Made by a program: the position numbers and the translations under genes. Shown here piece after piece: positions 42,286 through 50,866 of a stretch of DNA of 64,000 nucleotides (positions within the stretch are counted from its first letter, which is position 1; each line of letters opens with the position of its first letter). The DNA is from JAZNQN01 sp045590195 (GTDB lineage Bacteria; Bacillota; Clostridia; UMGS1883; UMGS1540), in assembly GCA_045590195.1 (NCBI GenBank), contig JAZNQN010000039.1, forward strand, positions 1 through 64,000. Reading direction: 5' to 3'. The notes beneath the pieces were generated by a model, which saw only the letters and a program-made list of their open reading frames with translations, ran no database searches and had not been told where the DNA came from.

Positions 42286-42293
42286 TTTGTCAA
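42265..42293 (-). promoter_or_regulatory. Promoter of the BlaI-M56-sensor operon
   Basis: Minus-strand TTGACA and TATACT with 17-nt spacing, overlapping one operator. Confidence 0.8.
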
Positions 42294-42320
42294 TATATTT
42301 TTTTGAAATTTTTAAATAAA

Positions 42321-42350
42321 ATAGGCAGAAGCAATTTTGCTTCTGCCTAT
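42321..42350 (-). terminator. Terminator of the acyl-CoA ligase gene
   Basis: ATAGGCAGAAGCAA pairs with TTGCTTCTGCCTAT around two bases, followed on the minus strand by TTTTATTT. Confidence 0.85.
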
Positions 42351-42355
42351 AAATC

Positions 42356-44056
42356 TTATTTATTATTTTGTGTTACAGTATATCGTTTTATTTTCGCCGT
42401 TGTTGTTTTTTCCATTGGAACATTAGTTACATTTATAATTTTAATGTACTGATGTTTTGCCATATTGGCGTTAATTTCGGCGATTGCGGCGCGAACAGTT
42501 TTATCAATTTCGTCAAATTCTTTGCCGGCAAAGTAATCTTCGTTATAAACAACATTTGTTGAAATTATAAGGTCGTCTTCGCCTTTAGGAGTTCCGTAAA
42601 CGATTGATTCATCAACAAAGGGAAGGTCGTTTATAACGGCTTCGATTTCTTCAGGGTAAACGTTTTTGCCGTTTTTAAGTACAATAACATTTTTCTTTCT
42701 GCCGGTTATATAAATTACGCCGTCTTTATCCATTTTACCAAGGTCGCCTGTGTAAAACCAGCCATCTTTAATAACTGCATTAGTAGCTTCTTCGTCTTCG
42801 TAGTAGCCAAGCATTACATTGGGGCCTTTCACAACAATTTCGCCTATGCCGCGTTCATCGGGGCTGTCGATTTTAGCCTCAACGTTACAAAGCGGAAGAC
42901 CAACAGAGCCTTCTCTTATAACTTTTGGATTTTCAGCGGCCAGAACAGGCGATGTTTCGGTAAGGCCATAGCCCTGAACGGTTGTAATGCCGAAAGCATT
43001 GAAAGCTTTGGGAACCTTAGGGTCGATAGCAGATGCACCGCTTATAACATAACGCATTTTGCCGCCAAGGCCTGCGTGGATATCTTTAAAAAGCTTGCGG
43101 CGTACATCGATGCCGAATTTTAAAAGAATTTTGCTGAGCACAAGGCCGATTTTGAGAGTTTTTTCTTTGCCCTGTTTTTTAACTGTTTGCATTATTTTTT
43201 TATGAATTGATTCGATAATAAGCGGAACACAAACAAATACTGTTACGCCATATTCTGCAAGGTTTTGCGATACATATCTTATTCCGTCGCAGAAAACATT
43301 TGTTGCGCCGTGAACCAGAAACATAATAACTGCCATAGAGCCAAAAGTGTGATGAAATGGCAGAAAAGCCATATTAACATCTGTTTCGTAAAACTTCTGG
43401 CAGCGGCACATTCCATAAATATTTGAAAGGAAGTTATGCTGTGAGAGCATTACTGCTTTCGAGCGGGAAGTTGTTCCCGAAGTAAAAAGCATAACTGCAA
43501 GTTCATCGGGGTTGGTTTTTACTTCTTTAAAAGAAGTATTGCCCGTTTCAATTAGAGATTGCCCTTCTGCTATGAAAGATTTAAAGCTTTTAAAGGAAGT
43601 ACCTTCATCCATACAGATAAATTCTTCAACGCTGCAGTTGCCGCTTTCGGAAATTTCTTTAATCATTTCGGCATAAGAAGCACTGAAAACTATGCAGTTT
43701 GCACCGCTTCGCTGAAGGAGAGAAGCGATTTCTGCTTTTGAAAGGCCTTTATCAAGCGGAACACTTAAGCCTGCGCCCAGAAGAGCGGCGAAATGGGTAA
43801 CCATCCATTCGTATCGGTTTTCAGAAATTATTGCGATACGGGCATTTTTGCCAAAACGCGACAGAAGAGCTGTTCCCATACATTCAACTTCGCCGTAAAA
43901 CCTTTTATATGTTATGTTTGTATACTCTTTTTTTGATTTATCCTTTTTAACAATAAAAGCATTGTTTTCAGAAAAACGCGCCACAATTTCATCGAGAAGC
44001 TGACGAAATGTGACATATTCTTTAGCAGGATATAATGTTTGTAATTTGTTCAACAC
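42356..44056 (-). CDS. fadD: Long-chain acyl-CoA synthetase (AMP-forming)
   Basis: Activates fatty acids via an acyl-AMP intermediate to acyl-CoA or another acyl acceptor. The 566-aa protein has the P-loop MLFTSGTTSRSKAVMLSQHN, GYGLTETSPV near 360, GWFYTGDLGKMDKDG near 431 and GRKKNVIVLKNGKNVYPEEI near 450, which contains the hinge. The start is GTG 44056, or TTG 44053 with better spacing from GAGGTG. It is a single-gene transcript with a consensus promoter overlapped by two palindromes. Substrate length is not predictable. Confidence 0.88.
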   Translation of the reverse strand: MLNKLQTLYPAKEYVTFRQLLDEIVARFSENNAFIVKKDKSKKEYTNITYKRFYGEVECMGTALLSRFGKNARIAIISENRYEWMVTHFAALLGAGLSVPLDKGLSKAEIASLLQRSGANCIVFSASYAEMIKEISESGNCSVEEFICMDEGTSFKSFKSFIAEGQSLIETGNTSFKEVKTNPDELAVMLFTSGTTSRSKAVMLSQHNFLSNIYGMCRCQKFYETDVNMAFLPFHHTFGSMAVIMFLVHGATNVFCDGIRYVSQNLAEYGVTVFVCVPLIIESIHKKIMQTVKKQGKEKTLKIGLVLSKILLKFGIDVRRKLFKDIHAGLGGKMRYVISGASAIDPKVPKAFNAFGITTVQGYGLTETSPVLAAENPKVIREGSVGLPLCNVEAKIDSPDERGIGEIVVKGPNVMLGYYEDEEATNAVIKDGWFYTGDLGKMDKDGVIYITGRKKNVIVLKNGKNVYPEEIEAVINDLPFVDESIVYGTPKGEDDLIISTNVVYNEDYFAGKEFDEIDKTVRAAIAEINANMAKHQYIKIINVTNVPMEKTTTAKIKRYTVTQNNK

Positions 44057-44066
44057 ATCACCTCAT

Positions 44067-44083
44067 CTAGTTTTAATAACTAG
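44067..44083. promoter_or_regulatory. Palindrome downstream of the fadD -10 box
   Basis: CTAGTTTTAATAACTAG is a palindrome with 5-nt centre, extendable by one base pair on each side. It covers the expected transcription start. Candidate operator; no regulator assigned. Confidence 0.5.
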
Positions 44084-44112
44084 ATTATAGCACGAATTTG
44101 TTGAATTGTCAA
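44084..44112 (-). promoter_or_regulatory. Consensus promoter of the acyl-CoA ligase gene
   Basis: Perfect TTGACA and TATAAT with 17-nt spacing on the minus strand. A second palindrome, AATTTGTTGA-N4-TCAACAAATT at 44095-44118, overlaps the -35 box. Confidence 0.85.
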
Positions 44113-44117
44113 CAAAT

Positions 44118-44600
44118 TTATAAATAAACGCCCAAAATGCCTATTGCACGAAGGTTTTCATAGTTATAACTTGAAAGGGGACGGCGGGAGGCATTTAAAG
44201 TATGAGCATTTACGAAAATTTCATCGCCAGAAACCTCTACAACAAAAAGAGAGTGGTAAAATCTTTCGGAATTTGCAAGCTGAATTACATCGCCCGGCTG
44301 CACTTGTGACAAAGGAATAAGCGTACCAAATGGCCCGCGGGTTTTGTTATTTACAAGAAATTCATACAGAAACTCAACCCCTGTCCAGGAAGGGGAACGC
44401 TCGTTTACATTTATATAATACCAGCCTGTTTCGGGAGTATAATTCATAACGCCGCTACCGGCATAAAGACACTGAGAAACAAAATTTGTACAGTCGCCGC
44501 CGATAGAAGAAAAGTCGTAATAAGCGGGGTTTCTTTCATATGCCCAGCGATTGGCATAGGCTACTGCACGGCGGCGGTTATATTCCATAACAAAAGGCAT
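44118..44600 (-). CDS. Amidase_6-type papain-like domain protein
   Basis: The 160-aa protein has GGDCTNFVSQCLYAG near residue 34, with the catalytic Cys, and FYHSLFVVEVSGDE near 113, with the His, as in putative amidase domain (PF12671) proteins. Many members act on peptidoglycan, but this one has no signal peptide or membrane segment visible, so its location is unclear. ATG 44600 follows AAGGAG by 9 nt. The whole translation start region lies in a 17-bp mRNA stem. It is a stand-alone domain, shorter than most family members. Confidence 0.8.
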   Translation of the reverse strand: MPFVMEYNRRRAVAYANRWAYERNPAYYDFSSIGGDCTNFVSQCLYAGSGVMNYTPETGWYYINVNERSPSWTGVEFLYEFLVNNKTRGPFGTLIPLSQVQPGDVIQLANSERFYHSLFVVEVSGDEIFVNAHTLNASRRPLSSYNYENLRAIGILGVYL

Positions 44601-44640
44601 ATTAACACACTCCTTATATTACAGTGTATTAATATGCCTT
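44594..44640 (-). promoter_or_regulatory. mRNA hairpin sequestering the amidase start codon
   Basis: On the minus strand AAGGCATATTAATACAC pairs with GTGTGTTAATATGCCTT (16 Watson-Crick pairs and one G-U). The 13-nt loop carries AAGGA of the ribosome binding site and the 3' arm carries the AUG. No T-run follows, so it does not look like a terminator. Confidence 0.6.
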
Positions 44641-44656
44641 AAAACTTGTTACCCAA

Positions 44657-45991
44657 TTAAAGCTTTTCCAAAACGTATTCAAGCTCGGTTATTTTTGTTT
44701 TTTTGATATAAAACTGTGCTTTGCCATTTAATATTACAGCGGCGCTGAACTGGTCATAATCGCAAAGCTCAATTTTTTCGGTAGAGCCGTTTTCCATTGT
44801 ATACAAAATTGTTGCAAATGGTTTTGACTTATTAAAGCTGCCTGAAAGAACGCCGTCAACCGAAAGACCCATAATTGACTGATAGGTTGATTTGAAAAGT
44901 TCTTCAGATGAGTTTTCTCCGTTTATGGAATAAACAATATTATTTTCGCTTTTTTCCTCTCTTTCCAGCAATGCGGAGAAGCTGTTTATTTTAACTTCTA
45001 CAGATTTCAGGTCGGAAATATTCGGGAAAGTGATAAGCCTTTGAATTACATCGAAAGCTTTAACATTTAAAAACGAAAGGTTTGTTTTCAAAACAACGTA
45101 AACAATATTCTTTTCGGGGCTATATACGTAATTTACGCCATCTGCCTGACCAATTTTTAAAGAATATGTTTTGTCGGCCGCCTGAATTTTAACAGTTGTG
45201 TTAAGGTTATAATTTGCAAGCGATGCCGCCCCGTCTGCCGCAACTGATTCGGCATTTATGCTGGACAAAGGAGTTAAAAGTTTTTCATTTACTCTTTCCT
45301 CTGCCGCAATTTGTGAAACGGGAGATGTTACCATCCATTTTGCAAGAGATGAATAAGATTTTTCATCGGCTTTTGCGGCATCAGTATTTTTAACAACCTT
45401 CAAAGTGTTTGAAGGCGATGAAATTTCAATGCCGGCAATTTCATCGGTTGAAAGCGAAAGAATGTTTAAATCACGCACAGACGACGGAGTTTTGAAGAAC
45501 AAATCGGCCGTATATGCTGAAATTGTGTAAACCTTACTGTCGCCATCAAGTTTAAAGTAGTAATAATTATCCGTTGGAGTTTTACTTCCAAGGAGTAATT
45601 TTGTTATACTGTCGCCGTGATAAACAGTTACCGAAGCAGATGGCTTATCAAGGCCAAAGTCGGCAAGGTTTTCGGCTTTTTTAATTTCAGTTGTAGCCGA
45701 AATATACGCCGCATTATACAAAATACTGAATGCGCTCGACTGAACTATTTCAGCGCTATTGCCTTCAATGTACCAAGTGTCGCCATTTTTTACAAGGGCA
45801 AATGGAGTAGGAGAATCGAAAGCAATTTTAGTAATCTGAGCACTGTCTGTTTCAAATACTACTATATTTTCTGCCGCAGGTGTTGGCGATGGTGTAGTAT
45901 CTTCGGCAGGAGTATAATTTACCGCAAAAACATAGGCTGCCAAAAGCAAAACTATAACTGCGGCAATTATTAAAATGTTGCGCTTTCTCAT
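44657..45991 (-). CDS. DUF4340-domain membrane protein
   Basis: The 444-aa protein has an N-terminal anchor (about 5-24) and extracytoplasmic DUF4340-type repeats (ITKIAFDSPTPFALVKNGDT, then LADFGLDKPSASVTVYHGD). These proteins regularly follow gldG genes and are thought to be an accessory part of the exporter. Its ATG overlaps the gldG stop codon by 1 nt. Confidence 0.82.
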   Translation of the reverse strand: MRKRNILIIAAVIVLLLAAYVFAVNYTPAEDTTPSPTPAAENIVVFETDSAQITKIAFDSPTPFALVKNGDTWYIEGNSAEIVQSSAFSILYNAAYISATTEIKKAENLADFGLDKPSASVTVYHGDSITKLLLGSKTPTDNYYYFKLDGDSKVYTISAYTADLFFKTPSSVRDLNILSLSTDEIAGIEISSPSNTLKVVKNTDAAKADEKSYSSLAKWMVTSPVSQIAAEERVNEKLLTPLSSINAESVAADGAASLANYNLNTTVKIQAADKTYSLKIGQADGVNYVYSPEKNIVYVVLKTNLSFLNVKAFDVIQRLITFPNISDLKSVEVKINSFSALLEREEKSENNIVYSINGENSSEELFKSTYQSIMGLSVDGVLSGSFNKSKPFATILYTMENGSTEKIELCDYDQFSAAVILNGKAQFYIKKTKITELEYVLEKL

Positions 45992-47382
45992 TACAGGCGC
46001 CTCCTCTTATACCAAACGAATACACCGGCTACAAGAATGAGAACAGGGGGCAATATACCAAAAACAATTGCGTAGAAAATAATATCACTTTGTGTTAATG
46101 CAAGGTAATTTACTGCAACGTTTTTAGGAGTAATTGAAAGGGTTGAGGTATCTGATTTGCCGTGAAGGTAAGAGTAGGTACTTAAAACAAAATCGGAGTT
46201 TGCAACGCTTTGGTCGCTTGTAAACATATCGGCTGCATAAAGAGATGTACCTGTTGCCACGACTTTGCCTACTTTACCCGAGTCGCTTTCAACTGTTGCG
46301 GCTGCGGCAAATGCATATGTGCCTTTTACGCCTTTATCGGCATCAGGGGTAACCTGATCGCCCGATGCCGCCTGTGCAACTGCACTGTCGCTTGATTTAA
46401 AGAGAACGCGGCTCAAAACACCGGGTTTATCAGAAAGCTGAATACTTCTTGTGTTAGGCCAGATCATACCCACTTCTTTTTCGAGCATTGATGCAGTTAA
46501 TTCGTGGTCTGTAGGTTGTGGAACAATATAGAACGGATTGTTCATCAAAATATGAAGTGATTCTGTTTCCATTACAATGTTATTATCAAATGTAATGCCG
46601 TAGTATTCTGTCATAAATTGATTTACAAGTGGCAAATCGTTTCCGTAGTCAAGAGAAATATTGAGCGAGCCACCGCCGTTTACATAGGCCGCAATTTTCT
46701 GAAGTTCGTCGGCAGAGAAATCACGTCTTGGGCCGATAACATAAAGGGCCGCTGTATCTGCAGGGATTTCTTCAGTTTTAAGGTCAACTTCGGAAATAGT
46801 TGCGTTTTGTGCGTAAAGAGCATCGCTGAAAAGCTCTTTGCCAACTTCTTCGTGGCCTTTGGTAAACACAATATTTATATCAGTATCGTTTAAAACATAA
46901 TCGATAGCTGATGTAAGCTTTGTTTCAAGCTCATAGGCTACGATATTCTGCTGCTGAAGAGTTGTATCATAGAGCTTTGAAGGGTCAACGGTTCTTACTC
47001 TGTCGCCGCATTTTACTATAATAGTATTATCTGTAAGATTATCTATTCCCAAACTATTTACAAACACAGGGTCCTGTGAGGGATCAATTTGTGAGAAATG
47101 CAGTTTGCCAGTGTGGCCTTTATACATATCGATTGTCTGCTCGATATAAAGGTCTTCATTTCCTTTGGTTACAAGGTAATAAAGGTTAACATCTTCATCC
47201 ATATTTTTAAGAATAGCTACTGTTTCTTCGGTTAATGAAAAAACTTTGTTTGCAGTAAGGTCAAACTCTAAGGGCAGTTTATCAGAAAGAGCGCCAACAA
47301 TAAGGTTTAACAAAACTGCAACTACTATAACAGCCACTGCAATGGCACGGCGGTATGTTTTTAATTTAAATTTTTCTTTCAT
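45991..47382 (-). CDS. GldG-family ABC auxiliary protein
   Basis: The 463-aa protein has an N-terminal helix (about 12-32), an IFT52/DUF4350-like extracytoplasmic region (KVFSLTEETVAILKNM, then YVNGGGSLNISLDYG near 230) and a C-terminal transmembrane helix (about 432-455) followed by KRRRL. It works with the GldA/GldF transporter; in Bacteroidetes the set is linked to gliding, in Clostridia its substrate is unknown. Confidence 0.85.
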   Translation of the reverse strand: MKEKFKLKTYRRAIAVAVIVVAVLLNLIVGALSDKLPLEFDLTANKVFSLTEETVAILKNMDEDVNLYYLVTKGNEDLYIEQTIDMYKGHTGKLHFSQIDPSQDPVFVNSLGIDNLTDNTIIVKCGDRVRTVDPSKLYDTTLQQQNIVAYELETKLTSAIDYVLNDTDINIVFTKGHEEVGKELFSDALYAQNATISEVDLKTEEIPADTAALYVIGPRRDFSADELQKIAAYVNGGGSLNISLDYGNDLPLVNQFMTEYYGITFDNNIVMETESLHILMNNPFYIVPQPTDHELTASMLEKEVGMIWPNTRSIQLSDKPGVLSRVLFKSSDSAVAQAASGDQVTPDADKGVKGTYAFAAAATVESDSGKVGKVVATGTSLYAADMFTSDQSVANSDFVLSTYSYLHGKSDTSTLSITPKNVAVNYLALTQSDIIFYAIVFGILPPVLILVAGVFVWYKRRRL

Positions 47383-47403
47383 ATTAAATCATCCTTTCTG
47401 TGC

Positions 47404-48108
47404 CTATTTAAAGCGACGGCTTTCAAGTGCGTGACATGTTAAGGTTATAAAAATGGCAATTATACTGATGTAGTAAACAAGGCCGCCAAGGCTTAATATG
47501 CCAAGGTTAAATTCATCAAAGCGGCTCATTACCGAGGTTGCCGATAAAAGAGCAGATATAAAAGGCGCTGTAATTAAATCTTTCAACGAATCGAAAAGAT
47601 ATATAAGCATAAAAACAACAAATGTTATAACTGCCGCAACAATCTGGTTTTCAGTAAGAGAAGAAATGAAAAGGCCGATTGCTATAAGCGCCATTCCAAG
47701 TAAAATAAAGCCAAGATATGTGCAAAGGGTTTGCAGATATACTATTTCTCCATGAAATGCAATAACTACAAGGAACAAAAGAGTAAATACGAGAGCCGCA
47801 AAATAAACAACACACGCCGCAAAAAACTTACCAAGCACTATGGAGGTTGTGGATATTGGCGAGGTTAAAAGAATTTGGTCGGTTTTCTTGTTTTTCTCTT
47901 CACTTAAAAGCCTCATAGTAAGAATTGGAATGAGAAACATAAATATCGACAAAAGGTTATAAAAAATTGAATCAACTGTAGGAATTCCTGAAAGCAGGGT
48001 GTACATTATAAAGAAAAATGCCGCAACTAAAAGGAACATTCCTATAAATATATAACCCACAGGAGTTTTAAAATAAGCCTGAAGTTCTCTTTTAAATATG
48101 GCTTTCAT
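47404..48108 (-). CDS. ABC-2 type permease (GldF-like)
   Basis: The 234-aa protein has six hydrophobic helices and the family start MKAIFKRELQAYFKTPVGYI. The conserved loop RLLSEEKNKKTDQILLTSP near residue 67 is typical of the GldF/NosY class. It forms the membrane channel of the exporter with the ATPase encoded 1 nt upstream. Confidence 0.88.
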   Translation of the reverse strand: MKAIFKRELQAYFKTPVGYIFIGMFLLVAAFFFIMYTLLSGIPTVDSIFYNLLSIFMFLIPILTMRLLSEEKNKKTDQILLTSPISTTSIVLGKFFAACVVYFAALVFTLLFLVVIAFHGEIVYLQTLCTYLGFILLGMALIAIGLFISSLTENQIVAAVITFVVFMLIYLFDSLKDLITAPFISALLSATSVMSRFDEFNLGILSLGGLVYYISIIAIFITLTCHALESRRFK

Positions 48109-48109
48109 A

Positions 48110-49060
48110 TTATTTTACCTCCTTTTTGTCAGATGTTATTTTAATAAATGTTTCCTCCAGAGAGGTTTCTCTCGGGCGAAGGCCCAAAATAGGAGCATTT
48201 ATTTTTGACATTGCAAAGAAAACATCTTCGCGAACATCCCGTGAAGCCTCGATGCCATAGTCAAGCACGCCGGCTTCGTCGCTGGTGCGTGGATTAATAC
48301 GGGAAATTCCTTCAACGCCTCGGAAAGCGGCAACAATATCATCTTTATTACCCTTTATGCGGGCAATGTATCTGTGAGCCTTGCTTTTTGCCATTGAAAG
48401 ATTTTCGGTTTTATCCTCGGCTACAATTTTGCCTTCGTTTATAATTATAATTTTGCTGCATACTGCATCAATTTCGCTTAAAATATGTGAGCTTAAAATA
48501 ACGCTGTGGCCACGGCCGAGTTTTTTTATTACGTTTCTTATATCAATAATCTGCGCGGGGTCAAGGCCAACAGTAGGTTCATCCAGAATTAAAATTTTAG
48601 GATCTCCTATTAAAGCTGCCGCAAGGCCTACACGCTGTTTATAACCTTTGGAAAGGTTTTTGATAAGCCTTTTATATACATCAAAAATTTTAACCTTGTC
48701 GCAAATTTCCTTGAGGTGTTCGCTTTTTTCCTGTTTTGCGCCCTTAAGGTCGAAAACAAATGAAAGGTATTCCTCAACTGTCATATCAAGATAAAGGGGC
48801 GGGATTTCAGGCAGATAACCAATATCGCTTCTTGCCTCTGCTCCCATATCAAGAATATTTTTACCGTCGATTAAAATTTCGCCGTCGGTTGATGATATAT
48901 ATCCGCAAATCATATTCATTGTGGTACTTTTGCCGGCGCCGTTAGGGCCTAAAAGACCTACAATTTCGTTATCGCCAACGGTAAAGCTTATATTATCAAC
49001 AGCTTTTTTAACGCCGTTTTTACCGCGGTAATGTTTAGATAAGTTTTTAACTTCAATCAC
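48110..49060 (-). CDS. ABC transporter ATPase (GldA-like)
   Basis: The 316-aa protein starts with GTG 8 nt after AGGAGGG. Walker A is GLLGPNGAGKSTTMN near 36, the signature LSKGYKQRVGLA near 137, Walker B ILILDEPTVGLDP near 157, followed by a C-terminal domain. It is 21 nt after aspS, so exporter and tRNA synthetase genes may share a transcript. Confidence 0.92.
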   Translation of the reverse strand: MIEVKNLSKHYRGKNGVKKAVDNISFTVGDNEIVGLLGPNGAGKSTTMNMICGYISSTDGEILIDGKNILDMGAEARSDIGYLPEIPPLYLDMTVEEYLSFVFDLKGAKQEKSEHLKEICDKVKIFDVYKRLIKNLSKGYKQRVGLAAALIGDPKILILDEPTVGLDPAQIIDIRNVIKKLGRGHSVILSSHILSEIDAVCSKIIIINEGKIVAEDKTENLSMAKSKAHRYIARIKGNKDDIVAAFRGVEGISRINPRTSDEAGVLDYGIEASRDVREDVFFAMSKINAPILGLRPRETSLEETFIKITSDKKEVK

Positions 49061-49081
49061 GGGGTTTGCCCTCCTGTAAAA

Positions 49082-50866
49082 TTATTTTTCCTCTGCCTTA
49101 ACTACTTTAATGCCAAGCTCATCAAGCTGTTTTTCGTCAACAATGTCAGGGGCATTTGTCATAAGCTCGGAAGCGTTCTGAACTTTAGGGAATGCAATAA
49201 CATCGCGAATAGATTTGCATCCGCAAAGGAGCATTACAAAACGATCGAGCCCGTAAGCCATACCGCCGTGAGGAGGTGTTCCGTATTTAAATGCATCAAG
49301 AAGGAATCCAAAGCGGCTATAAGCTTCTTCTTCACTCATGCCGATGGCTTTGAACATTTTTGTCTGAAGTTCCTGATTATGAATACGAATACTTCCGCCA
49401 CCAAGCTCGGTACCGTTTAAGATAATATCGTAAGCTTTTGCAAGCGCCTTTTCGGGAGCAGTTTCAATAAGCTCCATATCCTCATCGCGTGGTGATGTGA
49501 AGGGGTGGTGCATTGCAACAAAACGTTCTTCCTCTTCGTCATATTCAAAGAGAGGGAAGTCGGTAACCCAGAGAAGGTTGAATTTATTCTCATCAATAAG
49601 GCCGAGCTTTTCAGCAACGTGAAGACGCAGATTTCCAAGTGAATCGAAAACAACTTTGTCTTTATCAGCAACAATTAAAACAAGGTCGCCTTTTTCTGCA
49701 CCGGCCGCTTTAAGAAGAGCTGCCATTTCATCTTCAGAGAAGAATTTAGCAATTGGGCTTTTTATTTCTTCCTGCAAAGAAATCCAAGCAAGGCCTTTTG
49801 CTCTGTATGTTTTTACAAATTCGCCCAGAGCATCAATTTCGCGGCGAGTATATTTATCTGCTCCGCCTTTTGCAACTATGCAGCGAACAGAGCCGCCTGC
49901 AGCTACTGCATCGGAAAATACTTTAAAGCCGCAATCTTTAACTGCATCGGAAAGATTGCAGATTTCCATTTCAAAACGTGTATCAGGTTTGTCACTACCG
50001 TAACGCTCCATAGCTTCTTTATATGGCATTCTTGGGAACGGAACAGTAATGTCAATGCCTTTGATTTCTTTAAATACCCTCTGAATAAATCTTTCGTTTA
50101 CTTCCATTACATCGTCAGCATCAACAAAGCTCATTTCAAGGTCAATCTGAGTAAACTCAGGCTGACGGTCTGCTCTTAAATCCTCATCACGGAAGCAACG
50201 TGCAATCTGCATATATCTGTCAAAACCCGAAACCATAAGAATTTGTTTATAAAGCTGTGGTGACTGTGGAAGTGCATAAAAACAGCCATTGTGAACACGG
50301 CTTGGAACAAGGTAATCTCTTGCGCCTTCAGGGGTGCTCTTCTGAAGAATTGGTGTTTCAATTTCTGCAAAGCCGTTCTGGTCGTAAAAATCGCGGGCGA
50401 TTTTTGCAATTTTGTGTCTGATAAGCATATTCTGCTGAACAGAAGGACGGCGCAAATCAAGATAGCGGTGTTTAAGGCGAATCTCGTCACGAACATTTAC
50501 ATCATCAGAAATAGCAAAGGGAGGTGTTTCTGACTGTGAAAGTATACGAAGCTCGGAAACCTTTACCTCGAAAGCACCTGTTTTCATATCAGGGTTTACC
50601 ATATCAGGCTCTCTTTTTACCAAAGTACCTCTTGCGGCAATAACAAACTCGTTACGGAGTTTTTCTGCAAGAGCATAGTTTTCTTTATCGTTTTCGTCAA
50701 CAACCAACTGAAGAAGGCCCGATTTGTCACGAAGGCTTACAAATATAAGTGCGCCAAGGTTTCTTGCGCGCTGAACCCAGCCCATTACAACAATTTCTTT
50801 TGATACATCGCTTTCCGAAATTTCAGTACAAAGATGTGTTCTTTTAAGTCCTTTAAGTGTATTCAT
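49082..50866 (-). CDS. aspS: Aspartyl-tRNA synthetase
   Basis: Class II synthetase that charges tRNA-Asp. The 594-aa protein has the OB-fold anticodon domain (about 1-110), RHRYLDLRRP (motif 1 region), FRDEDLRADRQPEFTQIDLE (motif 2), the bacterial GAD insertion (about 290-420) and GLDRFVMLL (motif 3) near the end. The presence or absence of tRNA-Asn misacylation is not decidable. The stop of hisS overlaps its ATG (TAATG). Confidence 0.95.
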   Translation of the reverse strand: MNTLKGLKRTHLCTEISESDVSKEIVVMGWVQRARNLGALIFVSLRDKSGLLQLVVDENDKENYALAEKLRNEFVIAARGTLVKREPDMVNPDMKTGAFEVKVSELRILSQSETPPFAISDDVNVRDEIRLKHRYLDLRRPSVQQNMLIRHKIAKIARDFYDQNGFAEIETPILQKSTPEGARDYLVPSRVHNGCFYALPQSPQLYKQILMVSGFDRYMQIARCFRDEDLRADRQPEFTQIDLEMSFVDADDVMEVNERFIQRVFKEIKGIDITVPFPRMPYKEAMERYGSDKPDTRFEMEICNLSDAVKDCGFKVFSDAVAAGGSVRCIVAKGGADKYTRREIDALGEFVKTYRAKGLAWISLQEEIKSPIAKFFSEDEMAALLKAAGAEKGDLVLIVADKDKVVFDSLGNLRLHVAEKLGLIDENKFNLLWVTDFPLFEYDEEEERFVAMHHPFTSPRDEDMELIETAPEKALAKAYDIILNGTELGGGSIRIHNQELQTKMFKAIGMSEEEAYSRFGFLLDAFKYGTPPHGGMAYGLDRFVMLLCGCKSIRDVIAFPKVQNASELMTNAPDIVDEKQLDELGIKVVKAEEK

